Of a stretch of DNA of 64,000 bases, positions 31,378 through 43,285 are shown in pieces; position 1 is the stretch's first letter; each line of letters opens with the position of its first letter. The position numbers and the translations under genes are program-made. This stretch comes from Trichobilharzia szidati (taxonomy: Eukaryota; Platyhelminthes; Trematoda; Strigeidida; Schistosomatidae), in NCBI GenBank assembly GCA_944472155.2, contig OX235272.1, positions 7,796,354 to 7,860,353 of the forward strand, given 5' to 3'. The notes under the pieces are model-generated. The model saw only the letters and a program-made list of their open reading frames with translations, had not been told where the DNA came from and ran no database searches.

Positions 31378-32290
31378 CAATAATAAGAATAATAATACTG
31401 ATTTACTTTATTCCAAAAACAGTACTTGTGGTGCAGAATGGAATTTTCAGCATTAATCACAATATTGCATCTAATTTCCTCAAATTATAAATGAAAATTA
31501 GTCACACAGAAAATTTTCCACATTTACAATAGGGGTAATTTCAAAAACATGCAGCAAATAAAATGGAAATAATAGTAATGATAACAGCTAAGGTAATAAT
31601 AATAATAATACAAGTGAAAATTGCCATGGGCTTGTTTCACACAGTATTGTCGATGCGGTATACAAATCCTTGCATGTTTAGAAATATTGAATATAATGTT
31701 CTCTTTACATGATATGTGAAGAGGAGGAAAAACAAAGATTACAGCAGTCATAGAGATAAGTTGGTGTTTGCAGTTATGAAAGTGAAAACAGAGAATCAAC
31801 AGGACCATAAATATAATAGAAATAAAAATAAAACTTGAAAGTATATAAGGATGGATGGAGGAAATTGCTTATTTACTAGATGAAAGAAGGTTAGTCAATT
31901 ATTGCCTGACACTATTTTCATCACATAAAGTAGGTGCCAAGTATGGTAACATAGAATTTTTATACTTGGATGTGCGAGCATAAAGTTTTCTGAAGTTACT
32001 TCTTGTTCTACCTGAGGAGATGCAAGGTGAAAGCTGCGGGTAAAGTGGATGCTCCAAGTCAGACAAAATCCCTTTAGCAAATTTGTTGCACGAAGTCAAG
32101 TGCCTATCGACAACGACTTTAACTATGTGGTCCACTGGGACACCACTCACCCTACTGATAATCTTCAGCATTCTACGAATTGTGGCATAGTCCTTTTCAA
32201 GCAAACCAGGAAAGATTAAGGGTGAACAATAAAGAAAGAATAGGTAGGATGTAAGAGTTTATGAACTGTAAGAGGTTAGAAATATGTAAA
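31378..32290 (-). mobile_element. CR1-like LINE fragment, copy on minus strand
   Basis: Minus-strand coding at 32204-31899 gives LEKDYATIRRMLKIISRVSG, VDRHLTSCNKFAKGILSD, CISSGRTRSNFRKLYARTSK and a stop. Upstream, PGLL and SPLIFPG-like sequence reaches about 32280. The 3' UTR ends at 31378 with the complement of GCTGAAAATTCCATTCTG ... TTGGAATAAAGT plus TTATTA repeats. It and the older fragment at 30880-31335 converge. Confidence 0.8.
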
Positions 32291-32379
32291 TCCAAGCATA
32301 CTTCCTGTAGCAGGGGTTTTGCGCGAACAAACACAAATGTCAGAAAAGAGTGTATAAGTCTACATTATAACCTGTAAAT

Positions 32380-33310
32380 AAAACACTTAGTTCAACGAAG
32401 AATCTCTTTTTTCGGCGGCGAATTCATTTTCTTAGCTGTACAATCGAAAATGTATACATGGGTTATTTTGTATGCATGTGTACATTAAGTTTGTCAAACA
32501 GAAATACAATTAGATATGGTTATTTTAACTAAAGCGGGGTGAGAACTAGTAAGTTTTGGACGGAGTTACATAATACAAAAACGGTCAGGAAAATTGTGTG
32601 GTAATGAAACTAGGATAGTAGCAAAGGTGATAAGTTGTCACAAACAGTTGTTAAGAAGGAGTTACGTAACAATACGAATGGTTTGATGATTGAGTTGTGC
32701 CCAGGATGCACATAGAAATAAAGTAGGGAATACGAAATTACGTAAGAATTCTAGATGAATACAAGAATTATAAGCAATTAAAGAAACAGGCAAACAACCA
32801 AAATTAAGTCATCAAAAATCAACAAAGTTGTTACCATGATAGCAGAAGCGGTTGAGTAATTCTCTTTTGTATGCACAGCTCCGGCTTTTCTATGTGAATA
32901 GCCAGAGCTTCAGCGATGCAAAGAAGATGAAACCGTATTGCCTTTGGCAGGTTATTTTTGTTTGTTTCTTTTATTGCTTATAATTCTTGTATTCATCCAG
33001 AACTCTTACATAATTTCGTATTCCCTACTTTATTTCTATGTGCATCTTGAGTACAACTCAATCATCAAACCATTCATATTGCTGTGTAACTCCGTCCAAA
33101 ACTTACTAGATCTCACCCCACTTTAGTGAAAATAACCATAACCAATAATATTTTTATTTGACGAACCTAATGTACATATGCATACAAAATAACTCATATA
33201 CATATATTTGCGATTGTACAACTAAGAAAGTGAATTCGCCGCCGAAAAGAGATTCTTCGCTGAACTACGTGTTGTGTTTTCATTATTGCCTGGATGGGGA
33301 TTATATATGA
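32380..33310. mobile_element. PLE-4, copy 5: inverted terminal repeats with almost no body
   Basis: Bases 32383-32802 and 32955-33310 are inverted copies of the PLE-4 terminal repeat (the left arm has ~90 extra bases). Between them only the last ~50 codons remain on the minus strand (LLCIAEALAIHIEKPELCIQ). It would fold as a long hairpin. Confidence 0.75.
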
Positions 33311-33359
33311 ACCTGTAAATAGACAGCTATTAATTTCTAGGAATCATTTATGAATTCTC

Positions 33360-33605
33360 ATCGCTGCCCACGATAAATCAGTGGATCGAGTGTAGAACAC
33401 TTGCCAGACGCGGATTTGGTCCATGTCCAATTCCCAGCCGACGCACTTCAAAATCCCGCAAAGTTTACTAACTGGTATGAAAAGTTTGGAAAAGAAAGAA
33501 GATCCTGAATTTGAACCCTCATGTCGAGTGTATATTCATGATGAGTCCCAAACGAGTACGAAACGGCTTTCCAGTGCTCCAGTACTGGTTTTCAATGCTT
33601 TTCAA
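33360..33605 (+). mobile_element. Two adjoining SINE fragments
   Basis: Bases 33361-33432 resemble the head of the SINE at 61038 (GGTCCATGTCCAATTCCCAGCCGACGCAC). Bases 33500-33605 resemble Smα-like elements: TTTGAACCCTCATGTCGAGTG, then ATGATGAGTCC, CAAACGA, GTAC, GAAACG and CCAGTGCTCCAGTACTGG. The hammerhead core has C-to-A at its first base and one stem II mismatch, so it is probably dead. Confidence 0.55.
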
Positions 33606-33621
33606 AATGATATTGGAAGTA

Positions 33622-35206
33622 GAGAAGACGAAGTTCAGCAACACAGATATCTTTTCGGTGATGTCATTTTCAAAAGTAGCTGTACAATCGCATTGAAATA
33701 CCCAATTTAACATATATACAATTTTTACTTGATTCCACATAAATACGAAGGCGAATAAAAGGTGAAAATTGCTTTTCAACTAAATATGGTTTACGAGAGG
33801 CTTAGAAACAAAATTACGCAGGGATAGGATAGAACGAATTACAGGTGTGTAAAAAATGGGCATGGAAACCAATTGAAATCATAATTTTCAACTTGAAATG
33901 GAAGTTAGCAGGTGAGAATATAGATTACAAGAGTCTTAGAAACAAATATTAAACAGGATTAAGATATAAAGTAGTAAAATAGCTAATTTTAAACGAATTC
34001 TAAATATGAGCAGGAAAAGTATGGAAACAAACTTAAAATAACTAATCTCATAACTGAAAAAATGGAATGAATTGAATGAAGACAGAGAGAGAAAAATACA
34101 CGCACAGCGAACAAAACAAGGACTGAGGGCTAAGGGAACATACTGAACTACGTCCACGATAGTTGTAGATGTTAGACTAGTTTCTTTTGAACACACAACT
34201 CCGGCTTCTCGATGCATATTGCGAGGGCTTCTGCAGTACACAGAAGTCGGGAACATACTGCCTTTGGTAGGTTTCTGTTGACTTTGTAAATTACTTTGAA
34301 TGAACCAGTTGAGATGTTGTGGGAGGTGTTGATCAGATGTTCAATAATGGCACTTCTGATTGAACCAGTGCCTCCTCTTTGCAGCCATCCTGGGTAATGT
34401 TTCTAGCACGTTCTCTAACACCTGTGTACCAAGCTGCGCACGATCAGGTGAAGTGGCATATGCACATTGAATTGATGAAAAGCGGTTCAACCAGATCAAC
34501 ACCTCCCACAACATCTCAACTGGTTCATTCAAAGTAATTTACAAAGTCAACAGAAACCTACCAAAGGCAGTATGTTCCCGACTTCTGTGTACTGCAGAAG
34601 CCCTCGCAATATGCATCGAGAAGCCGGAGTTGTGTGTTCAAAAGAAACTAGTCTAACATCTACAACTATCGTGGACGTAGTTCAGTATGTTCCCTTAGCC
34701 CTCAGTCCTTGTTTTGTTCGCTGTGCGTGTATTTTTCTCTCTCTGTCTTCATTCAATTCATTCCATTTTTTCAGTTATGAGATTAGTTATTTTAAGTTTG
34801 TTTCCATACTTTTCCTGCTCATATTTAGAATTCGTTTAAAATTAGCTATTTTACTACTTTATATCTTAATCCTGTTTAATATTTGTTTCTAAGACTCTTG
34901 TAATCTATATTCTCACCTGCTAACTTCCATTTCAAGTTGAAAATTATGATTTCAATTGGTTTCCATGCCCATTTTTTACACACCTGTAATTCGTTCTATC
35001 CTATCCCTGCGTAATTTTGTTTCTAAGCCTCTCGTAAACCATATTTAGTTGAAAAACAATTTTCACCTTTTATTTGCCTTCGTAATTATGTGGAATCAAG
35101 TAAAAATTTTATCTATGTAAAATTGGGTATTTCATTGCGATTGTACAGCTACTTTCGAAAATGAAATCACCGAAAAGATATCTGTGTTGCTGAACTGCGT
35201 CTTCTC
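33622..35206. mobile_element. PLE-4 pair forming a ~710-bp-arm inverted repeat
   Basis: Left arm 33622-34334 (minus) and right arm 34494-35206 (plus) are nearly identical. A 106-codon stretch is the same in both (33936-34256 and 34572-34892). Both encode the PLE-4 tail (SFKVIYKVNRNLPKA, LLCTAEALAICIEKPELCVQK) followed by the terminal repeat. In the 159-bp spacer the left copy continues into the LQRGGTGSI-like endonuclease part. Both frames are truncated. Confidence 0.9.
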
Positions 35207-35429
35207 TTTTTTCTAATGTCCTAATGAGTATTTTCCACGATCTTCAAAATGAGCTAGAACCCTTCGACAGTGAAGCAACTCAGTGGGTTTCCACATTACT
35301 CTGTCAAACCAGCCGAAGTAAATGCGAAATTGGAATTCTTCAAAAGCTGTAATAATCATCGGGAATAACCGATATTGGCGCGTGGTCGAACCTGAATCAA
35401 ATCAAACCCTCTACAAACAAACTCTTGAA

Positions 35430-35500
35430 CAGAGGGAAGGTTAGGCATGAGGCTAGCAACCTCACGTCGTAAAAATAACACCACTAATGAAACTGACTGA
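35430..35500 (+). mobile_element. SINE fragment (RTE-tailed type)
   Basis: AAGGTTAGGCATGAGGCTAGCAACC and the following ~45 bp match the body of the SINE at 61038-61270. The tRNA-like head is absent. The rest of 35207-35515 holds nothing recognised. Confidence 0.5.
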
Positions 35501-35514
35501 CTGGCTTCAACATG

Positions 35515-36745
35515 AAACTTTGCACTGATGGGGAGCAGTTAGAGCTGCCACACTCCATGCAGCACACAAAGCAAGAGAGGAAAGTAAAAAGAAATGCAAA
35601 ATAGAAACAGAAAACATAGATATAAGATAAAAGGAATAGTAATATCGAAGAACAATGTAGTTTTATTGGGTATTATAAGTCCCAAGGAGTGGACGCACCT
35701 GCTCCAGCCATTGAGAACGAGGATTTTGAGCCATATCACCAATTGTCTACAGCCATTGATGGTTACCATCCTGAGGACCCCAACCAGGAAGTCTGCATCT
35801 TCCTACGTGGCTTAAGCTAATTGTTGTGGATTTCATTGACTGATGAAGCCATGTTGGTTTTGGTTTGACCATCTCTGGCTCTTTTCCAACCTGATCCATC
35901 CTTTGTCAGCTAACATTGCCGTTCGAGGAAGGCGATGGCTAGGTATGCGTAAGACATGTCCTAACCACCTCAATCGATGTAATTTCACAGCCTCGTCGAT
36001 TGATTTCCCCTACTTACCTAGCACTCGACCGATGCCTCACCTCAATATTGCTCACCCTATTACACCACTTCACACGGGAGATACAACGCAGACCCCTATG
36101 ATCAAAGATAGCTAATCAGGCGTTTCATGTTTTCTATTCTCAATGGCCAGGTCTCGCTCACAGCCATAAAGGATGATGGAGCGGATTGCTGAGCAGTACA
36201 CTCGTCCTTTGGTCGACAGCCAGCCGGATATCACGTCTACGCCAGAGGTGGCGTAGACTGACATATGCGAAACGAGCCTTCGGTTTCCATGCTGAGATTT
36301 CATCAGCGACCAACCCGCTAACGTTGGCTGACGCAACTTCCCAAATAAGTGAAATAAGTGTTTAACATGCTTTATCATTTCACTCCCTGCCTACAGTCAA
36401 TGCAGTCCAGTCCTGTAGCATCATCTTACATTTGACAGAGGGAGGGAATCGCATGCCAATCATTCGCAGATTGCAGCCTGTCAAGGTGTTCAGAAGACTC
36501 TGCTCTATTTTTTCAGCGTCGTCACCTTGGAGGGAGGACTATATAATCTGCATATTCTAGGTCAACGAGATTATTCCCTGGTAACAAATCAATCCCTGAG
36601 TCTCTGAGGTCACTTAGGGTTCAGTCCATCAGTACATCTATGAGAAAATTGAATAGAAACGGAGATAGTTGGCATCCATGTCGGGCACCACTACGGAAAC
36701 TACAAAACTTTAAGTATGAATCGTTAGGTTCCATTCGGAAGGCAA
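35515..36745 (-). mobile_element. RTE-like LINE, family X, copy 2
   Basis: Minus strand: an RT part near 36700-36420 (PLRSLRQGCPLS-like, then LEYADDI-like sequence in the AAGATGATGCTACAGG region), KGRVYCSAIRSIILYGCER (about 36240-36170), and the LHRLRWLGHVLRM-like stretch (35990-35930). The WLETIGDMAQNPRSQWL-like end lies near 35720, and the 3' tail ends near 35515. The order matches family X at 5370. Several stops are present. Confidence 0.75.
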
Positions 36746-36789
36746 AGGAATAAATTAGGCGATAGCTGCTGCCTACGTTAACATTTTTT

Positions 36790-37200
36790 TCTTAACACTT
36801 TATATTTTCAAGTATTAGTTTTTGTAGGGATTTTTGTTTGATTGCACGGAGGATTTCATCATAAGCTGACATCAGTTAGAGAACCACTGGAAAACCAGCG
36901 GGCAGTACTTGACAGCTGTTTCGTCCTAGTTAGGGACTCGTCATCAGTAGGCACCCACCCCAATTGGGTTCGAATCCAGGACCTTCTGGTTACAAGGCAA
37001 GCTAGCTGGCTCGTATACCATTCAGCCACTGGGACCCAATCCAATGGTTTTTAAATTCTAACTTCTGCCAATTCACGACATAGCGCGACCATTTCGCAAT
37101 GTCTTCTTCGATGAGTTACTGCCTCATCTTCAACCCGCTGTACCCTACTGGTCACGGCTTCCCACTAGAACCACAGGTTAACTGCCTGAATAGGGCACTT
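36790..37200 (-). mobile_element. Smα-like hammerhead SINE, long copy
   Basis: Minus strand from 37200: a ~100-bp 5' part, box A-like CCAGTGGCTGAATGG, box B-like GATTCGAACCCA, then CTACTGATGACGAGTCCC, TAAC, TAGGACGAAACAG, and a ~100-bp 3' part ending CTACAAAAACTAATACTTG. All hammerhead halves are present, but a CGA (or duplicated TGA) sits between CTGATGA and the GTCC/GGAC stem. The same full-length layout is seen at 59664-60096. Confidence 0.75.
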
Positions 37201-37204
37201 TGAC

Positions 37205-37325
37205 TATATTTGTATATGGAGTGAAAATTGTTGAAATCTTGAGCCGGTGAAAATTCCATTCTATACACAAAACTAGCTTACTGTTTTAGAATAAAGTGGT
37301 TAGCGTTATTATTTGCGTTATTATT
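37205..37325 (+). mobile_element. CR1-like 3'-end fragment
   Basis: GGTGAAAATTCCATTCTATACAC ... TACTGTTTTAGAATAAAGTGG and a TTATT run match the CR1 tail. No coding part remains. Confidence 0.6.
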
Positions 37326-37769
37326 TGTACAGACATAAAGACAAAACACTTTCTTTAATATGGTTCTCTCTGTGAATCATGATGCGACACATTTATTGAT
37401 TTGATGATTAGTACGACGAGGCGAATTAGATCAAAATATGGTTTTATTATTTTTCACCGCATTCCTTGCTGTCGGAATTATGAGATGAAAGGCAGAGAGT
37501 ACAGTTTCATGACTAGAAGATATTTGCTTGTTTATATGTCCCGATAAACTGATTTACAAAAACACCAACAGGTACTTCCTGGCAGTGAGTGCTGTCGTGA
37601 ATAACCAAAATCAATATCAGTTTACCAAGTGCTAATAATGAGCATCACTAAACACACAAAAAATTAGAACTCTCTTACATATAATAGGTATTTCATATAT
37701 CAGCCAGTCATTATTATTGGATCCTGGCATTCAAATTAAATACAAGAATAAGGTAAGGCTGGCTGCCTA
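37326..37769. other. Unassigned AT-rich stretch
   Basis: Nothing recognised on either strand. Confidence 0.4.
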
Positions 37770-38738
37770 TTATCACCACCGATGATATTCTTAATTGTGG
37801 TGGAATGAATTATGCGGAAGAGTGTGAGTAGGAGTGAGAAGACAGGAATACGTTGGACCGCCAATAAGAAAACACCATCTAGAAGATCTGGATTTCGCGT
37901 GTGGATGATATATGCTTACTCTAACACAAACTAGAAGACTTGCAGGCGAAAACTGGCTGAAGAAGGAGGCAGAGAAAACAGGACTTCAGATGAACATAGA
38001 GAAGACGAAGGTGATGAAGAAAAGCAACCAACAGCAATAGCAACAACCAGCACCAATTAACATCAACGGGAGAGATTTATCAGAGGTTACTTCCTTCACT
38101 TATCTGGCCAGGAAGCATGGTTTCAACCACATGCAGACGGAGGGCACGGATGAAGATGTCAAAGCCAGCCAGCCAGAATCGGAAAGGCAAGATACGCCTT
38201 CATCAACGAATCTGAAACCAGTTTGGAAATCTCTTGCACTCTGCCAGCATAAAGAACAAGATTCGGATTTTCAACACCAATGTCAAGTCGGTTCTTCTAT
38301 GCAGGTCAGATACTTGGCCAGCTTCTCCCGAAAAGGATTTCCAACAGGTTGCAGATTTTCATCAACAGCTGCCTGCTTCGCTGTCTGGCTTAATACTGAA
38401 GATCAAATAGCCAGAAAGAATTAGTAAGAAGAAAGTCTGGCTGGCTGGGAACAAACCAGCCAAGAACCGATTGCTCAACAAATATTTAGGAGAAAGTGGC
38501 GATAGTTCGGGAATACATTAAGGAAACCGTCAAATGACATCACACGCCGGGCCATCCCTCAAGTGGAATCCCAGTGGGAGGCGATGAGTGGGTTGTTGGT
38601 GTGAGGTTGACATGGAGGAGACCATGTGACGAGGAGGAAATGAAAGATTGTGTGAAATCGTGGGCCCAGCTGAAGAGGATGGCAGAAAACAGAAAAAGCC
38701 CTAATATCCACTCGGAACTCAAGGGAATAATAATTAAT
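37770..38738 (+). mobile_element. RTE/SR2-like LINE fragment, family Y, plus-strand copy
   Basis: Plus strand: RT end (GIRWTANKKTPSRRSGFRVWM region, with the FADD equivalent degraded), LQMNIEKTKVMKKSN, EVTSFTYLARKHGF, and a KARYAFINESETSLEIS-like block in shifted frames. RKWR..GNTLRKPSNDITRR and the GAAGCCGTATGTT-like 3' end are degraded. The 3' end near 38735 meets the 3' end of the next copy. Confidence 0.7.
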
Positions 38739-38744
38739 ATAATT

Positions 38745-39725
38745 GGGTCCTGAGTGGAACATACGGCTTCACCAGCACGTTTCCATTCCACCCCATTCTA
38801 TACATTCCTCTTAAGCTGGCTCCACGATGGCCCATAAGCGTTCATCTCCTCCCCCATATCATCCTCGGACGTCCAATTCACTGTTCTCTATTCGAGTTCC
38901 ACTCAGTGGCCTACCTTGTACTAGACGTTACTCAGTGATATCCTCATCGTGTGTTCGATCCAACTACACCTCCTTCGGCGTGTTTGTCGAGCAATAAAAT
39001 CTTCGTTGGCTCTTTCCTAAAGTTCTTTGTTGCTAATCTCCTCTAGCTAGCTATCTGATTTTCGGTTTGAAGTGATGGTAGCTTTTGATAAAAGTTTGCA
39101 GTTGGCTGTTCGAAATGATCCTGGTGACACATTAAGTCTTTGAATAACTGATACACTTGACATTAGTGTTGAAAATTCAAATCTTGCTCCTTATGCTAAG
39201 TGCAGAAGATTTCCTAACTGACTTCATCAGAGTAATGAATGTCTTTCTCGCTTTTCCGATCCTGGTAGGCTGTGGCACCATCTCTGCCGCCTATAGTTGA
39301 AATACTTTTACCTAGATAAATGATTAATTCCTCTAGCTGATAGTGATTGGTGCTCGGCTATTGTTATTGTTTTTGTCGATTAGATATCTTCATCACCCGT
39401 TTTCTCTCTCTCTCCTTGAATTTTTGTCTTCTCTGTTCCTTCTGCCAACTATTTGGTTTTCACCTGTACATCCTCGAGTTTGTGTGGCATTAAACATGAA
39501 TCATCCGCAAAGTTTAGATATGCTAAATTCTTCTCTCTAGTCCAACGTGTGCCTTTCTTTTTGTCGCCCATAGTCTGCTGCATAACGCAGTTCACCAGAG
39601 TGAGGAATACCTTCGTTGGTGACAGTAGGAAGTCTTTCCTTACTCTTGCCATCATTTGAAGTGCTTCGCTGAGTTTCGTGTTGTAAATCATTTTAATCAT
39701 GGTATTATCATGCAACTGTTGATTG
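38745..39725 (-). mobile_element. RTE/SR2-like LINE fragment, family Y, minus-strand copy
   Basis: Minus strand: NTKLSEALQMMARVRKDFLL, RWTREKNLAYLNFADDSCLMPHK (39560-39480, catalytic FADD intact) and LEDVQVKTK. A shifted C-terminal region follows, with the 3' end GTGAAGCCGTATGTTCCACTC at 38760. It is tail-to-tail with the copy ending at 38738. Confidence 0.75.
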
Positions 39726-39734
39726 AGATTGAGG

Positions 39735-40708
39735 TGATGGAGAAGATTTGCAGCTCAGGTAGATGATTTTGATGTGGTTGTGTTCTCTGGGCTAGCTGGA
39801 TGGTTTATTTGCGAAGCTTTTATTGCCCTACTAGGCGACATCTTCAGCGCATACTTCAATTTGTTGAAGTGAGCTTTTAGATTTCTCCACGAGTTTATTA
39901 GTCATCTCTCCTGATGGGTGAAGGTGAACGTGGTTGGTTGTTTTTGTGTGTTTTCACACCTTCTAGGTTACTTGTATTGTAACTCATTGTTTCTTCGACT
40001 TGAACTTTGACCCTTTGTGTGTGAGATTTCCTTCTTATTGACTGGTAAGTTTTGTCTATCTCGATGTGTCTATTGATTGATGATTCACTGGAATACCGGG
40101 CAGGTTTCTAAAAATCCTTTCATTCTTCGTGTTTCCTCTGTATAATATTTGAACGTTGGTTGTCCCAGTCAAATTGATGTCCGTGGTTGTCTGTATGTAG
40201 TGATATAAAGGAGACGTCCACTTTGGCCAATGTAGTGCTTTTCGCAGCTGTTACAATTTATTTTGTAGATGATGTTAGTTTTATCTTCTTTCGTTGTTGA
40301 GTCTTTTGGTTGACATAGAACTGAGTGAAGTGATTTTGTTGGTTTGTGTGATACGTCAATTCCCAAAGGTTTGACGAGTCTTGCAGTGATTTCTGAGATG
40401 CCGTGTTTTATATATGGTAGGGCGATTTTCTTTGTGCTTTCATTGGGGGCCTTTGATTTGATAGGTTGGCTTGGGGGTATATGTCTTTTGATTAAATTCC
40501 GTGGATATCCATTCTTTTGGAAGACATCTATGAGATATCTTTCTTCAATTTTCCTCAAAGTAGGAGTGATGCGATTAGCTCTGGCCCTCTTGGATAATGT
40601 TTGTATACAATTCTTTTTGTGTGTTATTGGAGTTTTTCTGTTGTAATTCAGTATTTGGTCTGTGTGAGTTGATTTTCTGAGACTGATGTGTAATTCAATA
40701 AGGCACAC
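39735..40708 (-). mobile_element. PLE-2, copy 4 (best PLE-2 frame)
   Basis: Bases 40708-40169 give a 179-codon frame: RKSTHTDQILNYNRKTPITH, QKNGYPRNLIKRHIPPSQP, KHGISEITARLVKPLGIDV, SLHSVLCQPKDSTTKEDKT, and IIYKINCNSCEKHYIGQSGR of the GIY-YIG domain (YIG intact). The terminal repeat at 39740-39960 follows, with a CTGAAGATGTC ... AATAAAAGC hammerhead-like core in which GAAA has become TAAA. The catalytic RT core is absent. Confidence 0.85.
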
Positions 40709-41644
40709 TTATTTTATGGAAGGTGATGATACTACATCTAAATGAAGCCACAGGAAGTTGGATTTGAACCTCTAACCCATCGGTTGAAAGTCATATGTTA
40801 AATTCTAAGAGCTGCATACATTCTCTTCGTTATATCCTCTTGACCAAACTACAACTAAGGTGAAAATAAATACACGAATGTGAATTAAACTAAATATTAA
40901 CCAAAACAAACTATTAAATCTCCCGCAGATCCCCAGAGTACTCTAACAAGCACTCGTTCCACCAGGCTCCAGAGCAGTTTTGCACTTCTGCGGTACTGGT
41001 CAACGGGCCGAATCTCAGAGACCCTAGCTTAATGGCATTATCCAAATACATCCGATAACCTTTTATCCAAACGGAACCTTAACCATATAATAGCCAGTAA
41101 AGGCAAATTAGAATCATATCAGAAAGTGTATTGTGGAACAAGTATAAGGTGGGATGGAACAATAGTCAGTTAGCTTTGAATATGCATGGTCAATGAGAAT
41201 ATTATATATATATATAGTCCATGCGCGTCCGTGAACATATACCTGCATGACTGAGTAAAGTGGGAACCAAGCGCGTAAACAGTGCAGTCTTAGTCCACTT
41301 GGTAGATCCTGGACACTCGGTAAAACCTGAACAGGCGTCCTCAATTACCCACCGCGTTCCTGGTAATGTGTCTAAAGGAGCTCGACTTCGTCTTCTTTCA
41401 GTAGCTGAAGGAACAGTAATCAATTTCGGATGACCGGGTCTTTGTTCACCCTAGCCTACAATCAGGTCAATAAATCATCCACAAAAATTAATACTTTAAA
41501 TTCCCATCACAATTTTTTTCTTTTCTTCTTCTATTCCTTTGTTTCATTGACAAATGTTCATTCCTAACCTTCCTTATGATTTCCGTTTGCTTAGGTTTAA
41601 TTAGTGCTTTTCTAACTTGTTATCGTATTTACAAATTCCTGTTC
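40709..41644. other. Mostly unassigned, with a repeat shared with 44 kb
   Basis: Near 40745-40815 the minus strand has a box B-like GAGGTTCAAATCC after a tRNA-like GATGGGTTAGAGG, perhaps a SINE head. Bases 41090-41213 recur inverted at about 44005-44140. A 74-codon minus-strand frame at 41202-41423 is open but unrecognised. The rest shows nothing. Confidence 0.4.
41090..41213 (+). repeat. Dispersed repeat, unit 1 (inverted partner at 44 kb)
   Basis: It shares AGAATCATATC.GAAAGTGTATTGTGGAACAAGTATAAG.TGGGATGGAACAATAGTCAGTTAG-type sequence with the complement of 44005-44140. The family is not identified. No target duplication was found. Confidence 0.6.
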
Positions 41645-43285
41645 ATTTCACTTCTTCTTGTGTCATCCTCTTACTCAAATCTTTAATGCATCATTCAACA
41701 AGGAAACGGTACCTGCTGACTGGAAAGAAATCAAGGTTGTACCTGTACAGAAATCATCTTCTGGAGCAGGTATAAAGTTTAGACCGGTCGCTATAACATC
41801 TCCTTTTTTGAAAACTATGGAGAAACTTCTTTTGAACATTCTTAAACCTTCTTTAAAAGCTTTTAGTGACCCTAAGCAGTTTGCTTATAAGTGTGGATGA
41901 AGTACATTAGATGCAGCCGTTGTACTACACCACAATATTGTTTCCTGCTTTGATAAGGGTGCTAAGTTCGTTCGTGCAGCTTTTTTAGACTATACTGCAG
42001 CTTTCGACTCTGTTCCTAGGACACTTTTATTAGGAAAGATGACTTCAGCACAGACAGAGACCTAGATGGCTGTCTTCTTATTTTAAGGATAGGAAACAGC
42101 GTACTGTTTTGGCTGGAAAGCGCTCCACTTCTCAGCTAACGGAAAGTGATGTACCTCAAGGTGCAGTACTTTCTCCATTTCTTTTCTCTTTCTTTTTGCA
42201 TGACCTTCCGAACTCACCCAAAGTTAACTTCATTAAGTATGCTGATGATCTGACCGTTTCTGTCCCTGTAGTTTCCACATCGGATTGTTCCCATATGAAT
42301 GGCTTCTAAGCTGAAGTTAAGGATTGGTCTGGCTCAAATGGTCTTAAACTAAATCCAACTAAATGTAATACTGTTGATTTCAGCTTGAGAAGTGAAAAAG
42401 GCATGCATGGATTGATCCAGTCTCATGATTCTTGTAATATTGATGGTAACATGATAGAGAGTAAGTCAAGTGTTTCTTATCTTGGCATTAGTTTCTCTTC
42501 AAACCTTTGCTGGTCGTCTCACATTCTTATAGTTTCTAAAAAGATTTTCTGTCTGACTTATTACATAAAGAAGTTGAGGCACTCAGGTATAACCCAATCT
42601 CTTCTCGTACAATTTATTAATTCATGTGTTTTGCCCATCATTCTTTATTGTTCTCCATTATTCTTCCCTGGGCTACTCAAGAAAGACCATATAATACTAC
42701 GAAGGACATTGAAGGCTGTAAGTAGGGTCAGTGCTATCTCTTTGACTCAACTAACCGACACTGTTGTCAATAGGCACATGAATTCTTGTAAACACTTAGC
42801 TAAAGTTATTTTGTCTGATAGTGAACATCCTCTTTATTCACATTTGTTTCCTTGTATCTCTTCGGGTAAGACCAGAAGAAATTTCATAAACATTTATGCT
42901 CGTACTACAAAATATAAAAATTCGACCGTACCATATTTGTCACGAGTGTTGTGTGAAGAGACGAATATCAGAAATGAACTTTTACAACTTTTAAATCATT
43001 AACTAAACTATAAAATGTAATGATGCATATTATTGCATGTGTGATTTGTTATATTATTTATTTATTATTTCACTATGACCTAGAAATGGTGTGATTTTTG
43101 GGGGGGATTTTATTTTTTCCCATTAATTATCAATATTTTTTTAACATTTCATACATTTATATAATTATAAAAAGAGCTAAACCAATGCAATATGTAAAAT
43201 GAAACGCTGAAAATTCCATGCTGTAAATTTTTATTGTTGTGGAATAAAGTGATTATTATTATTATTATATTATTATTATTCACTA
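41645..43285 (+). mobile_element. CR1-like LINE, copy 6, longest CR1 copy
   Basis: It starts upstream of the RT (IFNASFNKETVPADWKEIKV, near 41675) and runs through the whole palm to the 3' end. The end is GAAACGCTGAAAATTCCATGCTG ... TGTGGAATAAAGTG plus a long TTATTA array at 43235-43285. Confidence 0.9.
41658..43002 (+). pseudogene. CR1-like reverse transcriptase, broken
   Basis: In order: NASFNKETVPADWKEIKVVP, GIKFRPVAITSPFLKTMEKL (fingers), FAYKCG then TGA at 41898-41900 (a CGA-to-TGA change expected from CpG decay), STLDAAVVLHHN, FLDYTAAFDSVPR (motif A) and a frameshift near 42065. Then come ESDVPQGAVLSPFLFSFFLH (motif B), KYADDLTVSVP (catalytic YADD, near 42238), a TAA at 42307-42309, and the uninterrupted 42385-43002 stretch to the natural stop (SNLCWSSHIL, LYCSPLFFPGLLKKDH, VNRHMNSCKHLAKVIL). 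Three lesions break a frame of about 450 codons. Confidence 0.85.

Noticed and set aside
29700..35190. Words like TTGATGATAAATTC..TTGAAAAG in PLE-4 terminal repeats as possible hammerheads
   Set aside because: UGAUGA and GAAA are near each other, but the intervening stem II has at most two pairs and stem I cannot be built, so I do not call them.
40745..40815. Possible tRNA gene (minus strand)
   Set aside because: Only a box B-like word and an anticodon-arm-like stretch are visible. No complete cloverleaf, more likely a SINE remnant.
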